This document shows, piece after piece, positions 8,877 to 18,200 of a stretch of DNA of 64,000 nt (within the stretch, counting starts at the first letter, position 1; every line of letters begins with the position of its first letter). This DNA comes from Herbaspirillum huttiense (GTDB lineage Bacteria; Pseudomonadota; Gammaproteobacteria; Burkholderiales; Burkholderiaceae_D), in NCBI RefSeq assembly GCF_004367745.1, contig NZ_CP037993.1, forward strand, positions 5,084,001-5,148,000, read 5' to 3'. The notes beneath the pieces were generated by a model. That model had not been told where the DNA came from, made no database searches, and worked only from the letters and a program-made list of their open reading frames with translations. A program made the translations under genes and the position numbers.

Positions 8877-9086
8877 CCTAGTCGATTCATGCAGGAGTGC
8901 CTCAATGCACATTGGTTCTTGTCTCTGGACGATGCGAATACCAAGAATGTGGAATGGCGGCAGTACTAGAATGAAGCGCGTCTTCACTCTGCATTGCAGT
9001 GGGCCACGCCATCCGAATTCCCCCGACAGGCAAGGGAAAGGGCCGAAGCGGGCATATCTAAGATTTCTACTTTAGGCCGGTACTAA
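8877..9086 (+). pseudogene. IS3-family transposase (OrfB) 3' fragment, nonsense-mutated
   Basis: In the frame starting at 8877 the translation reads ECLNAHWFLSLDDA, then VEWRQY, a TAG stop at 8967, then NEARLHSALQWATPSEF. These are the conserved end-of-integrase segments of IS3-family OrfB (consensus DECLN.HWFLSL..A...E.WR.DYN..RPHSAL...TP.EF). Only the last 70 or so codons remain and the stop lies in the middle, so this is a dead fragment. It marks a past insertion at the border between the defence-like cluster and the secretion cluster. Confidence 0.8.
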
Positions 9087-9160
9087 TTCTGAGGTACGAT
9101 CGATATCTAAGTCCCAAAATACATCCTACAAATCGGAGATCCCAGCGCGCAAATTCCTTC

Positions 9161-9931
9161 CTATTCAGACCGTCCGATAATTTTTCCATCACTGCCCACC
9201 GAAATCGCACCTATCTCAAGTTCTCGAACTTGAAGAATTTCCCAAGAAGTAACAATACCGTTCGCGAGCGCGTCGCCTTGCTCTGGCTTTTCGCATGCTT
9301 CCAATCGCTGTTTTAACGAACGGGGTTCGGCACTGCGACAAATCAACACTTTCTGAGTTCGAGGCAAAAGGTTAGCTTGTTGATGGAAGAAATATACAAA
9401 TCCTTTATGGTCCTGCAGATCGAGCCATTGATTCATAAGGACGTCACTTACTTCGCTATCCATCTTCTTGTAGAACGATTTCAGACTACTTGCAGGTCCT
9501 GGCATATAGGAATGCTTTCCATCAGAGCTATATTCTGCATGGAAAGCGATTAACGTCTTTTCTATTGCTTGATCGTCCGAGAAGTAACGTCGGTTACCAC
9601 CGATAAAGATATTGGCACAAGAAGAGCGACAGAAGCCCGATACCGCCGTATCTAGTCCCTTGTCTCGAATGAGCTGAGCGGTCGCCAGACCTGTTTGAGT
9701 ATCCCCTCCTCCGGAGTCCTTTAGAACAACCGTTGTGATGCCAGGATTGTTATCCAAGATCGCGGCCAGGACTCGGTGCTCATTACCGTCCACATGCCCA
9801 GACATAACGACGATGGGGACGTTAATTCTAAAGTCCATTGACCGAGCATCTTGGCAAAAGACGATTAACCAAAGAGAAAAAAACACATGCCAAGTATGCT
9901 TGCCATGAGGGGAAACTTTATTGAAGTACAT
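9161..9931 (-). CDS. ClpP/crotonase-like secreted protein (COG3904-like)
   Basis: A 256-residue protein with a hydrophobic N-terminal segment (WHVFFSLWLIVFCQDARS) that looks like a signal peptide. The segment DSGGGDTQTGLATAQLI and then FCRSSCANIFIGGNRRY match the oxyanion-loop and nucleophile region of periplasmic ClpP-like serine proteases, where Ser precedes Cys-Ala. A His in the IAFHAEY segment may be a second active-site residue. It lies downstream of the TolC-like gene on the same strand, 141 bp apart, and may belong to the secretion operon. A role in quality control or maturation of the exported giant protein is a guess. The family is common in proteobacteria and could equally be unrelated. 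Confidence 0.6.
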   Translation of the reverse strand: MYFNKVSPHGKHTWHVFFSLWLIVFCQDARSMDFRINVPIVVMSGHVDGNEHRVLAAILDNNPGITTVVLKDSGGGDTQTGLATAQLIRDKGLDTAVSGFCRSSCANIFIGGNRRYFSDDQAIEKTLIAFHAEYSSDGKHSYMPGPASSLKSFYKKMDSEVSDVLMNQWLDLQDHKGFVYFFHQQANLLPRTQKVLICRSAEPRSLKQRLEACEKPEQGDALANGIVTSWEILQVRELEIGAISVGSDGKIIGRSE

Positions 9932-10072
9932 TCGTTCGCCTTTCGGTTCCGGAGTTGATGTGATATTCGGAGTGGATCGCGAAGACCCTGATTATTTTCA
10001 TAACGCAGACTTCAGAGCTGGCGTTTTTCATCACCCGCAGCAGTCTCTAGCCAATGGACTCTGGGGAGATAA

Positions 10073-11542
10073 TTATTCGCCGGCTCTAAGACTCCGCATG
10101 CCTATACGCCCTAACGCAGCTGCAAGTTGCAAGCGTGCCGTACGCCAATCAGCCAAAGCTTGAACCCGTTGCTTGCGCGCAGTCGCTAGTGCTGATTGGG
10201 TACTGAGCAACTCAATCACATTGCCTACGCCCGACAGATAGCGATGCAGGGCGGCGTCATAGGATCTTTGTGCAATATCCAGCAGCGAGGCACTATTTCC
10301 GATGTTTTCGGTGGCAGTGCGTAAGGCTTGTTCACCGGACCAAACATTTGACGCCACCTTACGCTGAGCCTCCTCCAAGGTAACTTTAGCGAGTTCAGCT
10401 TGGGCCTGCGCTTGCCTAATTTGATAGGTGCGATTGAAGCCGTCAAAGATTGGTACATTCACTTGAAAGCCGATATATTTCTCGCTGGCCCAGGCTGGCA
10501 GTCCCGGTTGCCCTATCGAAGGACTAACGGGTTGGTTATTCCAACTGTATTTCCCGATCATGCTGACGTTCGGCAGCCCTTCAGCCTTTGCCTGGTCAGC
10601 CTTGGCTAACGCAGCTTTCCATTGCGCAAGCGCTGTCCTCACGCTCGGGTGGTCTTCCTTCGCTTGGGCAATCAGCTCGTCCAATGAGCGAGCGAAGTCC
10701 GAGACAGGCATGATCATTTCCTCGATGTCCGGCAATCGAATATCCGCGCGTGGGTCCATATCCATGTCAGACATTAATGCGCCGACTGCGATGAGCCAAT
10801 CCCCGTGCGCTTTTGTACGGCTGAATACAGCCTGCGCATATACCGTCTGCGCCTGGAGCTGGTCACTGATCGGCGCAATTCCCTTGTCAACCCTGCCGCT
10901 TGCGGCTGCAAGACTTTGCTTGGAGATATTCTCTATATCAGTGGATGCCGCCAGGCTCCCGAAAGCAGCCTGCGCTGCGTAAAAGTCCTTGGCGACGTTC
11001 ATGAATGTCTCCTGCAAGACTTGATCATGGTTAGCCTGGGCAGCCGCCAAAAGCTGTTCAGCATTTTCTAGCGCGGCACCACGCGCGCCAAAATCATAGA
11101 GAATCCAATTCAATGAAGCGCTATAGGCACGCTCAGTCGCTTTTTGCTGAGAACTGAGGGTAGGGAAGCCTTCCACGGTGGTTGCATTGTCGTTGCGGGT
11201 CTTTTGCCAGGAACCGGTCAATGTAGGCAAGAACGGGGCCTTCGCAATCCCTACGGCGGCAGTCTGAACTTTGATGGACGTCCATGCTTCGCGCGTCTTC
11301 GGGTTGTTGCACAGTGCTCGCTCCAGCGCTTCACCGAGCTCCAGCGTCGTTCCAAGCGCCTCGAATTCACAGGCATCCCTCTTCTCGATGCCTTCCAGCA
11401 TAGCTCCCGAGGGTTCGGGAGGAACCGCCAGATCGGTACGAAATATATCGATCGCCTTGACAACGGCCGGTTGCAATAGCAGAACCACACTCAAGACAAA
11501 AAGACAGAGCCAATTTAGCCTCACTGTACGTTCAACGTTCAC
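10073..11542 (-). CDS. TolC-family outer-membrane channel of type I secretion system
   Basis: About 489 residues from GTG 11542, chosen because CAGGAGAG lies just upstream and the codon overlaps the HlyD stop by 11 bp; an upstream start at 11578 is less likely. After a signal peptide (CLFVLSVVLLLQPAVVKA) come two repeats of the outer-membrane-efflux-protein type, with long amphipathic helices such as LAAASGRVDKGIAPISDQL and YDAALHRYLSGVGNVIELL. It forms the outer-membrane exit duct that pairs with the ABC and HlyD proteins encoded immediately upstream. Dedicated TolC genes linked to giant RTX adhesins or toxins (LapE-type) are well known, which supports export of the adjacent 2,893-residue protein. 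Confidence 0.9.
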   Translation of the reverse strand: MNVERTVRLNWLCLFVLSVVLLLQPAVVKAIDIFRTDLAVPPEPSGAMLEGIEKRDACEFEALGTTLELGEALERALCNNPKTREAWTSIKVQTAAVGIAKAPFLPTLTGSWQKTRNDNATTVEGFPTLSSQQKATERAYSASLNWILYDFGARGAALENAEQLLAAAQANHDQVLQETFMNVAKDFYAAQAAFGSLAASTDIENISKQSLAAASGRVDKGIAPISDQLQAQTVYAQAVFSRTKAHGDWLIAVGALMSDMDMDPRADIRLPDIEEMIMPVSDFARSLDELIAQAKEDHPSVRTALAQWKAALAKADQAKAEGLPNVSMIGKYSWNNQPVSPSIGQPGLPAWASEKYIGFQVNVPIFDGFNRTYQIRQAQAQAELAKVTLEEAQRKVASNVWSGEQALRTATENIGNSASLLDIAQRSYDAALHRYLSGVGNVIELLSTQSALATARKQRVQALADWRTARLQLAAALGRIGMRSLRAGE

Positions 11543-12953
11543 GCATGCTCTCCTGCGCTGTCTGCACCAGCGGATCAAGGAAATAGTGCGCTACGCTCCG
11601 CGTGCCGGTCTTGATTTCTGCTGTCACCTCCATCCCGGAAGTCAAATTGACCCATTTGTCATGGATACGCATCTTGTTGCTGGGCAGCTGAATACGCGCC
11701 GGGAACGTAAGTCCGAGCTTCTTATCTTGCACCGCGTCGTTGGAAACCGAGACGACTGTTCCTGTCAGGTAGCCATATTGGGTATAAGGGAAGGCTTCCA
11801 GCTTGACCACCGCCTGCTGCCCAGCCTTGACGAAACCAATGTCCTTATTTTCGACACTGACCTCTACCTCTACGCCATCGTCAGGAACAATCACCATCAC
11901 CTGCTGAGCGGCTGAAGCGACGCCGCCCAAGGTGTGGATAGCCAATTGCTGGACGGTACCCGCCACAGGTGAAGTTAGACGCATGAGATTTTGGCGTGTC
12001 TGTGCTTTGGTCTCATTGTTTGCGTTTTGGGTGAACTGCTGACTGGCCTTGTCCAGGAAATCGAGCTGCTCGCGACGGAACTGCGAGTTCAAGGCCGATA
12101 TTTCCGCCCTTTGTTGCAGTATTGCCGCGTTGAGCTGGTGCGCATGACTGCGCAATGCTGCCAGTTCATGCTCTTGCCCCAACGCGGTCTGCTCCTTGTC
12201 GAGATAGTCGTTTTTGGCGACATACTTATCCGCCAACAGCGCTTGATAGTTATTGGCTTGCTGGCGAGCCAATGGCGCGGTTGCCTCCAGCTTTGCAATT
12301 TCCTTGTTGGTGTTATCCAGTTCGGCGACCCGCTTGGCCAGTTCAGCCTGGGCGCTGGCGGATTTGTCTTGATATTCACGATAAAAGCCATCGGCAAAAT
12401 GCTGGGCTTGTCGCTGATCCTCCTCCGGGGCACCAGCCACGATCGCCACCTTGGGCGACTGCTGGGTCCTCTGAGCATCTAGCAGGGCCTGGGATCTAGC
12501 CATCGCTAACTGAGCGCTGATTTTTGCGGAACGCGCATTGTCGGCGTCTGCGGCAGCCTGTGTCGGATCCAATTCCATCAGTACCGCCCCCGCGGCAACG
12601 CGCTGGCCGTCATGTACCCAGATATGCCGAACCACGCCGGTAATAGCTGGTTGGATGATCTTTACCCGGGCATCCGGCAAGAGTTTTCCCTTGGACGAAG
12701 CGACGATATCCAGTTGGCCAAACAAAGCAATGGCGACCACTATCATTGCCAACAACACGATGATTCGCATGGTCCATCGAGGTGCCGGATGCACGGGTGT
12801 TTCGACCAGTTCGAGATTCGATGGGAGAAATGCCAGCTCGTGCGAAAGTCGGTACTTGCCATCAAGCTGCCGGCGGATCGACCATGCAGTCCTGAATACA
12901 GAGTGATAGCGGCGAGCCAGATCTGCTATTGCAGTGAGATGAAGAAATCGCAT
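11532..12953 (-). CDS. HlyD-family periplasmic adaptor of type I secretion system
   Basis: About 473 residues from ATG 12953, the first Met after the end of the ABC gene; a longer frame begins at 13067 inside that gene. It has one N-terminal membrane segment (IIVLLAMIVVAIALFGQL) and a biotinyl-lipoyl half motif (GVVRHIWVHDGQRVAAGAVL). A long coiled-coil hairpin (about residues 105-310 of the shorter form) is followed by the returning lipoyl half (LMRLTSPVAGTVQQLAIHT) and a beta-barrel domain with VKLEAFPYTQYGYLTGTV, characteristic of HlyD. It bridges the inner-membrane ABC protein and the TolC-like duct. The gene is 13 bp downstream of the ABC gene and overlaps the TolC-like gene. Confidence 0.93.
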   Translation of the reverse strand: MRFLHLTAIADLARRYHSVFRTAWSIRRQLDGKYRLSHELAFLPSNLELVETPVHPAPRWTMRIIVLLAMIVVAIALFGQLDIVASSKGKLLPDARVKIIQPAITGVVRHIWVHDGQRVAAGAVLMELDPTQAAADADNARSAKISAQLAMARSQALLDAQRTQQSPKVAIVAGAPEEDQRQAQHFADGFYREYQDKSASAQAELAKRVAELDNTNKEIAKLEATAPLARQQANNYQALLADKYVAKNDYLDKEQTALGQEHELAALRSHAHQLNAAILQQRAEISALNSQFRREQLDFLDKASQQFTQNANNETKAQTRQNLMRLTSPVAGTVQQLAIHTLGGVASAAQQVMVIVPDDGVEVEVSVENKDIGFVKAGQQAVVKLEAFPYTQYGYLTGTVVSVSNDAVQDKKLGLTFPARIQLPSNKMRIHDKWVNLTSGMEVTAEIKTGTRSVAHYFLDPLVQTAQESMRER

Positions 12954-12966
12954 GTGGGAAGGCCAA

Positions 12967-15099
12967 TCAACTATTCTGCAAGGAAACCAGATGCGCGTAA
13001 TATCCCGCCAGCGCGATAAGCTGATCGTGACTTCCGCTCTCCACGATAGCGCCCTTGTCCATCGCAATGATGCAATCCGCGTGTCGAACAGCCGTCAGTC
13101 GATGGGCAATGATGATGACGGTCCGTCCTTGGCACATCGCGCGCATATTTTGCTGAACAATTCGCTCAGTTTCGAAGTCGAGCGCACTGGTGGCCTCGTC
13201 AAAAATCAGGATACGTGGGTTGCTGACCAGGGCACGCGCAATTGCGATACGTTGACGCTGCCCTCCGGACAACCCCGACCCGTGTTCGCCCACAATCGTG
13301 TCATAACCTTGCGGCAACTCCAGAATAAAGTCATGAGCGCCGGCAAGCGTGGCGGCGTGGATGACCTGTTCCAGTGGAATGCCCGCGTCCGTGACGGCAA
13401 TGTTGTCTCGGATCGAGCGATTGAAAAGGACGTTTTCCTGCAGCACGACACCGATCTGGCGTCGCAGCCATGCCGGGTCGGCCAGAGCAAGGTCAATTCC
13501 GTCTACGCGTACTCGTCCATGCTCCGGGACATAAAGCCGCTGCAGCAGTTTGGTCAGTGTGCTCTTGCCTGAGCCCGAGCGGCCAACGATCCCGATGACC
13601 TGGCCCGGCTGGATATGGAGGGAAACTCCATTGAGGATAGGTGGGCCATCCGGACGGTAGCGAAAGCGGATGTCCTCGAAGCTGACATCGCCTTTGATGG
13701 GCGGTAGTGCCTGTCGGCTCTGGGGAAGTTCATTCCGGGTATTGAGGATGTCTCCAAGACGCCGCATTGACAGCCCGACCTGCTGAAAGTCCTGCCACAG
13801 CTGGGCCAACCGCAATACGGGGGCGGCAACCCGCTGCGACATCATGTTAAAGGCGATCAGCTGACCGACCGACAGTTTCCCATCGATGACCAGCTTCGCA
13901 CCGAAATACAAAGTCAGTAGCGTGACGAGCTTGCCGATGAATTGAATAAGCTGTTGCCCCAGGTTGCCCAGGGAGCTAACGCGAAATCCAGCTGCCACAT
14001 AAGCAGAGAGCTGATCATCCCAGCGCCGTATGAACTGCGGCTCGACCGCCATCGACTTGACCGTCTCAGCGCTGGACACCGCTTCCACCAGAAAGGACTG
14101 GTTGTCGGCGCTGCGGGCAAATTTTTCATTGAGACGGGTCCGCAATGCAGGATTGATCGCTGCCGAGATGACCGCATACATCGGCAACGAAATGACCACA
14201 ATCAATGTGAGCCAGACGCTGTAGAAACACATTACACCGATGAAGATCACTGAAAAGATCAAGTCCAGTACAGCGGTCAGCGCCTGACCGGTCAGAAAGT
14301 TGCGAATATTCTCCAGCTCGCGCACCCGGGCCACCGTATCACCCACGCGCCTGGCTGCGAAATAACTGAGAGGCAACGTAAGAAGATGTCGAAAAAGTCG
14401 AGCCCCTAGCTCGACGTCAATACGATTGGTCGTGTGAGAGAAAACGTAGTTTCGCAATCCGGTCAGGAGTATCTCGAAGATGGCGCTCACTAACAATGCG
14501 AAGCAGACGACGTTCAAGGTACTAAAGGCACGGTTGACAAGCACCTTGTCCATGACGACTTGAAACATCAAGGGGGAAACCAGGCCGAACAGTTGCAGCA
14601 CGGCTGAGACAGCGAACACCTCCAGCAGCAACCGGCGATATTTGACGACCGCTGGAATGAACCAAGAGAAGTCGAATCGCGCGAGTTCACCAGCCAGCGA
14701 AGCACGAGAGGCGAACAGCAGCATGCGTCCCAGGCTACGCTCCATCACTTCATTGGCCGGAACCTGTCGCGGAGAGCTCTCGTTGGCCTCCAAGATCAAC
14801 GCCTTTTCCGCATCTCCGCCTGCGAGGATGAAGTGCTGACCGCTTTTGCACAACACAAGGGCGGGAAACGGCGTAGTGGATATGCGGTCGGATGCCAGCT
14901 TTACGCTACGGGCTTTTAACCCGATGGAGCGGGCAGCCAATACCAGATCCGGTTCTTTTGCCGCTCCGTTGACAATGGCGAAGTGATGGCGGATCTGCTC
15001 CAGATCCGCAGCGATGCCATGAAAGCGCGCAATCAGTACAAGCGCAGCGAGGCCGGGATCGCGCTCGGACCCCAATGGCGGCAAGACGGTTTGTTGCAT
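12967..15099 (-). CDS. HlyB-type ABC transporter with inactive C39-like domain
   Basis: A 710-residue type I secretion ABC exporter. The first 130 residues form a C39-peptidase-like domain, but the catalytic Cys position reads DPGLAALVLIARFHGI, so it is the non-cleaving C39-like domain found in RTX exporters, which binds the substrate. Next come six membrane helices and an ATPase domain with Walker A GRSGSGKST, signature LSGGQRQRIAIARAL, and Walker B ILIFDEATSALD, followed by the H-loop IIAHRLTA. It lies 153 bp downstream of the giant RTX-like gene, and its C-terminal signal is the expected substrate. It acts in the inner membrane with the HlyD and TolC proteins. Confidence 0.95.
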   Translation of the reverse strand: MQQTVLPPLGSERDPGLAALVLIARFHGIAADLEQIRHHFAIVNGAAKEPDLVLAARSIGLKARSVKLASDRISTTPFPALVLCKSGQHFILAGGDAEKALILEANESSPRQVPANEVMERSLGRMLLFASRASLAGELARFDFSWFIPAVVKYRRLLLEVFAVSAVLQLFGLVSPLMFQVVMDKVLVNRAFSTLNVVCFALLVSAIFEILLTGLRNYVFSHTTNRIDVELGARLFRHLLTLPLSYFAARRVGDTVARVRELENIRNFLTGQALTAVLDLIFSVIFIGVMCFYSVWLTLIVVISLPMYAVISAAINPALRTRLNEKFARSADNQSFLVEAVSSAETVKSMAVEPQFIRRWDDQLSAYVAAGFRVSSLGNLGQQLIQFIGKLVTLLTLYFGAKLVIDGKLSVGQLIAFNMMSQRVAAPVLRLAQLWQDFQQVGLSMRRLGDILNTRNELPQSRQALPPIKGDVSFEDIRFRYRPDGPPILNGVSLHIQPGQVIGIVGRSGSGKSTLTKLLQRLYVPEHGRVRVDGIDLALADPAWLRRQIGVVLQENVLFNRSIRDNIAVTDAGIPLEQVIHAATLAGAHDFILELPQGYDTIVGEHGSGLSGGQRQRIAIARALVSNPRILIFDEATSALDFETERIVQQNMRAMCQGRTVIIIAHRLTAVRHADCIIAMDKGAIVESGSHDQLIALAGYYAHLVSLQNS

Positions 15100-15252
15100 G
15101 AATTTCCTACCTCAACGCGTAGAGCGGACGGGACCTCGTTTGAGATGAGGTCCCAGTTCCGCTTACGGCATGAAACAGCTCGGACAACCCTGTATTAAGC
15201 GAGTCTAGTCGACAGCGGGCTCGTGATACCCCACCCGCTGCCACCGTTTCGG

Positions 15253-18200
15253 TTAATGCCTACTGGAAGCCAAAAGAGGTTCAATTGCTGACTGTTCGGC
15301 AGCGGTATAGCTAGTCTGTCCGGGTGAGGGCGGCGAAAACGCTGCCATTGCCTGAACCAGGTTAGCGACGGTCGCATCATCAATGGTGGCACCATCCGCC
15401 GTAGTGATGCTGCTAGCCGCACTACCGTAGAACCAGTTGGTCAATTTGACGCTCTCATTTGAGCCCAGCACCGTGATGTCCAAATCACCGTTTTGCTGCT
15501 GGAACCAAAGCTGAGAAGCATTGGCCGTGGTCAAGGTGATGTTGTCCTGCCCGCTCCAGTTATTGATGACATACTGTCCCGAACCCAGTTGGTAATCCTG
15601 CGTGCTGCCGCTTGAACTGACCGTATCGGCACCGTTACCCAGGATCAGAATATCGCTGCCGGCGCTTCCATTCAGATTGATCGTATTGTTACCATTACCG
15701 ACCGAAAGAACATTGATGCCGTTGCCAAGGTCGACAACGTTGTTCCCGTTACCCAGGCTAATCTTGTTATTACCATCGCCCAGTGAGACGGTGCTATTGC
15801 CATTTCCAAAGCTGACCTGATTATTGCCTGAGCCGCCATAGACTTGATCGTTGCCATTGCCGGCGGAAACCTTGTCGTCACCATTGCCGAGGTAGATGTT
15901 GTCGGCACCATCGCCCAAAGTAATGGCATCGGCTCCATTGCCAACGGTGATGCTGCTTGTACTAGTAGCGATGTCGTGGGCGCGAATGCTGTCTCTGCCG
16001 TCGCCAAGCGTAACAGTCAAGCTGCCGCTACCCAGTGAAAGTGTGTCGTCTCCCTGTCCGAGGAATATCTGATCATTGCCGTTCCCAGCCACAACGGTCT
16101 TGCTAATACCAGCACTCTCGCTTCCTTTGACCGTATTGTTTCCGTTCCCTAGGGTGAGCTGATCCAGACCTTGATCGAGAACGACAGAATTGTTTCCGTT
16201 GCCTAGATTGAGCTGGTTACGTCCTGCGCCCAGTGCGAAATCATTATTTCCGTCGCCACCGGTAAGAGTGTTGATGCCGCTACCGACTGACACATAGTTA
16301 TTGCCGTCGCCGACCTGGACCTGATCATTACCATTTCCAAGCATGATCGTATTGGTGACATAAGAGAGATCGGAAGTGGTGACCTTGTCATTGCCATTGC
16401 CAAGCTGGACGTAGTTGACTCCGTTGCCCAAATCGACCAGATCATTGCCGTCGGCACCCATGACCGTGTTATTGCCATTGCCGGCCTTGAATCCAGCATT
16501 GGCGGTGCCAAAGCCGACATCGTAGCTGCTGTTGTCGAAGACAAACTCGGTCTTTCCTGCGCCACTGGATTGTGCACTGATAACCTTCACTGAACCTCCA
16601 TTGGCCCACGAAGGAGAGCCAACGATCACATCCTGGCCGCTGACGGTGTAATTGACGATGCCACCATTGGAACCGGCGTCAAAGGTGACTTGATCGAATC
16701 CACCATTGTTAGTCAGTGAATTGCTACCCACCCCAAAACGGATCAGATTATTGCCAGCTCCATTGACGATGCTGTTATCGCCGTTGCCAAAGTAAAGAGT
16801 GTTATTTCCGTTACCGACGGTGACCTGGTTACTACCATTACCCAACGTGACCTGGCTGTTTCCATTGCCCAGGCTCAAGGTTTCACTGGCGTCCAGACCT
16901 GTAATGACGTCGTTACCATTTCCAGCGCGAATGTGATAGCTGCTCGCATCCAGCGAAACCGTATCATTGCCGTTTCCAAGCACATATTGGCCCAGCGCCG
17001 ACGAAGGTGTGGCACTTGCGCCAACGACACGCACGCTGCCGTTGTTCAAGGACTCATTGATCTGGATGTCGTTGCCGAGATTGGCAAAGTTCACGGTGTC
17101 AGCTGGAACATTTTGTTCTAGCAAAAGTGTGTCATTGCCATTCCAGTTAGTGACGACATCGGTACCTGTGCCTACGGTGACTTGATTTGTCCCAGATCCG
17201 ATCGCAATCCGATTGTTACCATTGCCAACGGTGATGGCATCATTTCCGTTACCCGCATTGACGAGGTTGTTGCCATCGCCTGTCGTAATCAGATCCCTAC
17301 CATTGCCAACGCTGATCGAATTGTTGCCATTGCCTGCAGATACAGAATCAGCGCCATCGCCCAAGGAAATGACATTAGCTTGATTGTTCTGGGAGAGATC
17401 GATTTGCACCTGACCGTCGCCAAGTGTGATATTCGCAACCCCGCGGGCCCGACCATTGACAACAGCATTGGCCCGACCGCCGGTAACAATACTACTGCCG
17501 GTCCCGAGAAGCACTGATTCGTTACCGTCACCAAGCTGATAGGTATCATTTCCGCTACCACCGATGAACCTATCTGTACCTGTAGCAGCAATGAGCGTGT
17601 CATTACCTGCATTGGCTTGGACCGTGTCGCCTGCGCCATTACCTGTCAGGATCAAATCAGCCGCACCCGTCCCTACCAGATTTTGCACGTGGACACCCGC
17701 GGTATAGTTCACGCTGGTTTGAACGGTATTGATTCCACCAGCCTGCGCATGAACGACGTCGTTAACATTATTTACAACGAAGGTGTCACTACCGGCCCCT
17801 CCAATCAGCGAACTGACACCATTACCCGCGATGAGTGTGTCATTAGCGTCGTTAGCGGTGATGGTCGTGCCATCTTGCGCGCCCCCACGCAGGATCAGCG
17901 CCGCATTACCAGTGCCGATCAGATTTTGCACGTTGTCTGGCAGGCTGTAACTGACACTCGTCTTGATCGTGGCAATACCGGAGTTAGCGGTCTCTTGGAC
18001 CACAGAGGCAGTGTTACCCACTACGAATGTGTCATTACCGCCACCACCGATCATCTGGGCGGCACCACCGCTATCGGCAATCGTGTCGTTGCCGCCACCA
18101 CCAATCAGTGTGTCGGCCGCGCCATTGCCAATTATTTGGTCGCCGGTGCTGTTACCGGTCAATGTCAATGCGCTATTGCCGGTACCCCATAGAATTTGCT

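Larger units (their letters stand above)
8411..9160. other. Mobile-element debris region without intact genes
   Basis: About 750 bp separating the defence-like cluster from the type I secretion cluster. It holds an IS256-like terminal sequence near 8492 and a broken IS3-family transposase 3' end at 8877-9086. No intact gene was found. Confidence 0.55.

Noticed and set aside
8788-9075. 95-codon plus-strand frame
   Set aside because: It is out of frame with the IS3-family transposase remnant that occupies the same bases; the conserved residues are in the frame starting at 8877.
9921-10163. 80-codon plus-strand frame between the ClpP-like and TolC-like genes
   Set aside because: It overlaps the ends of both genes, has no recognisable domain and has no ribosome-binding site.
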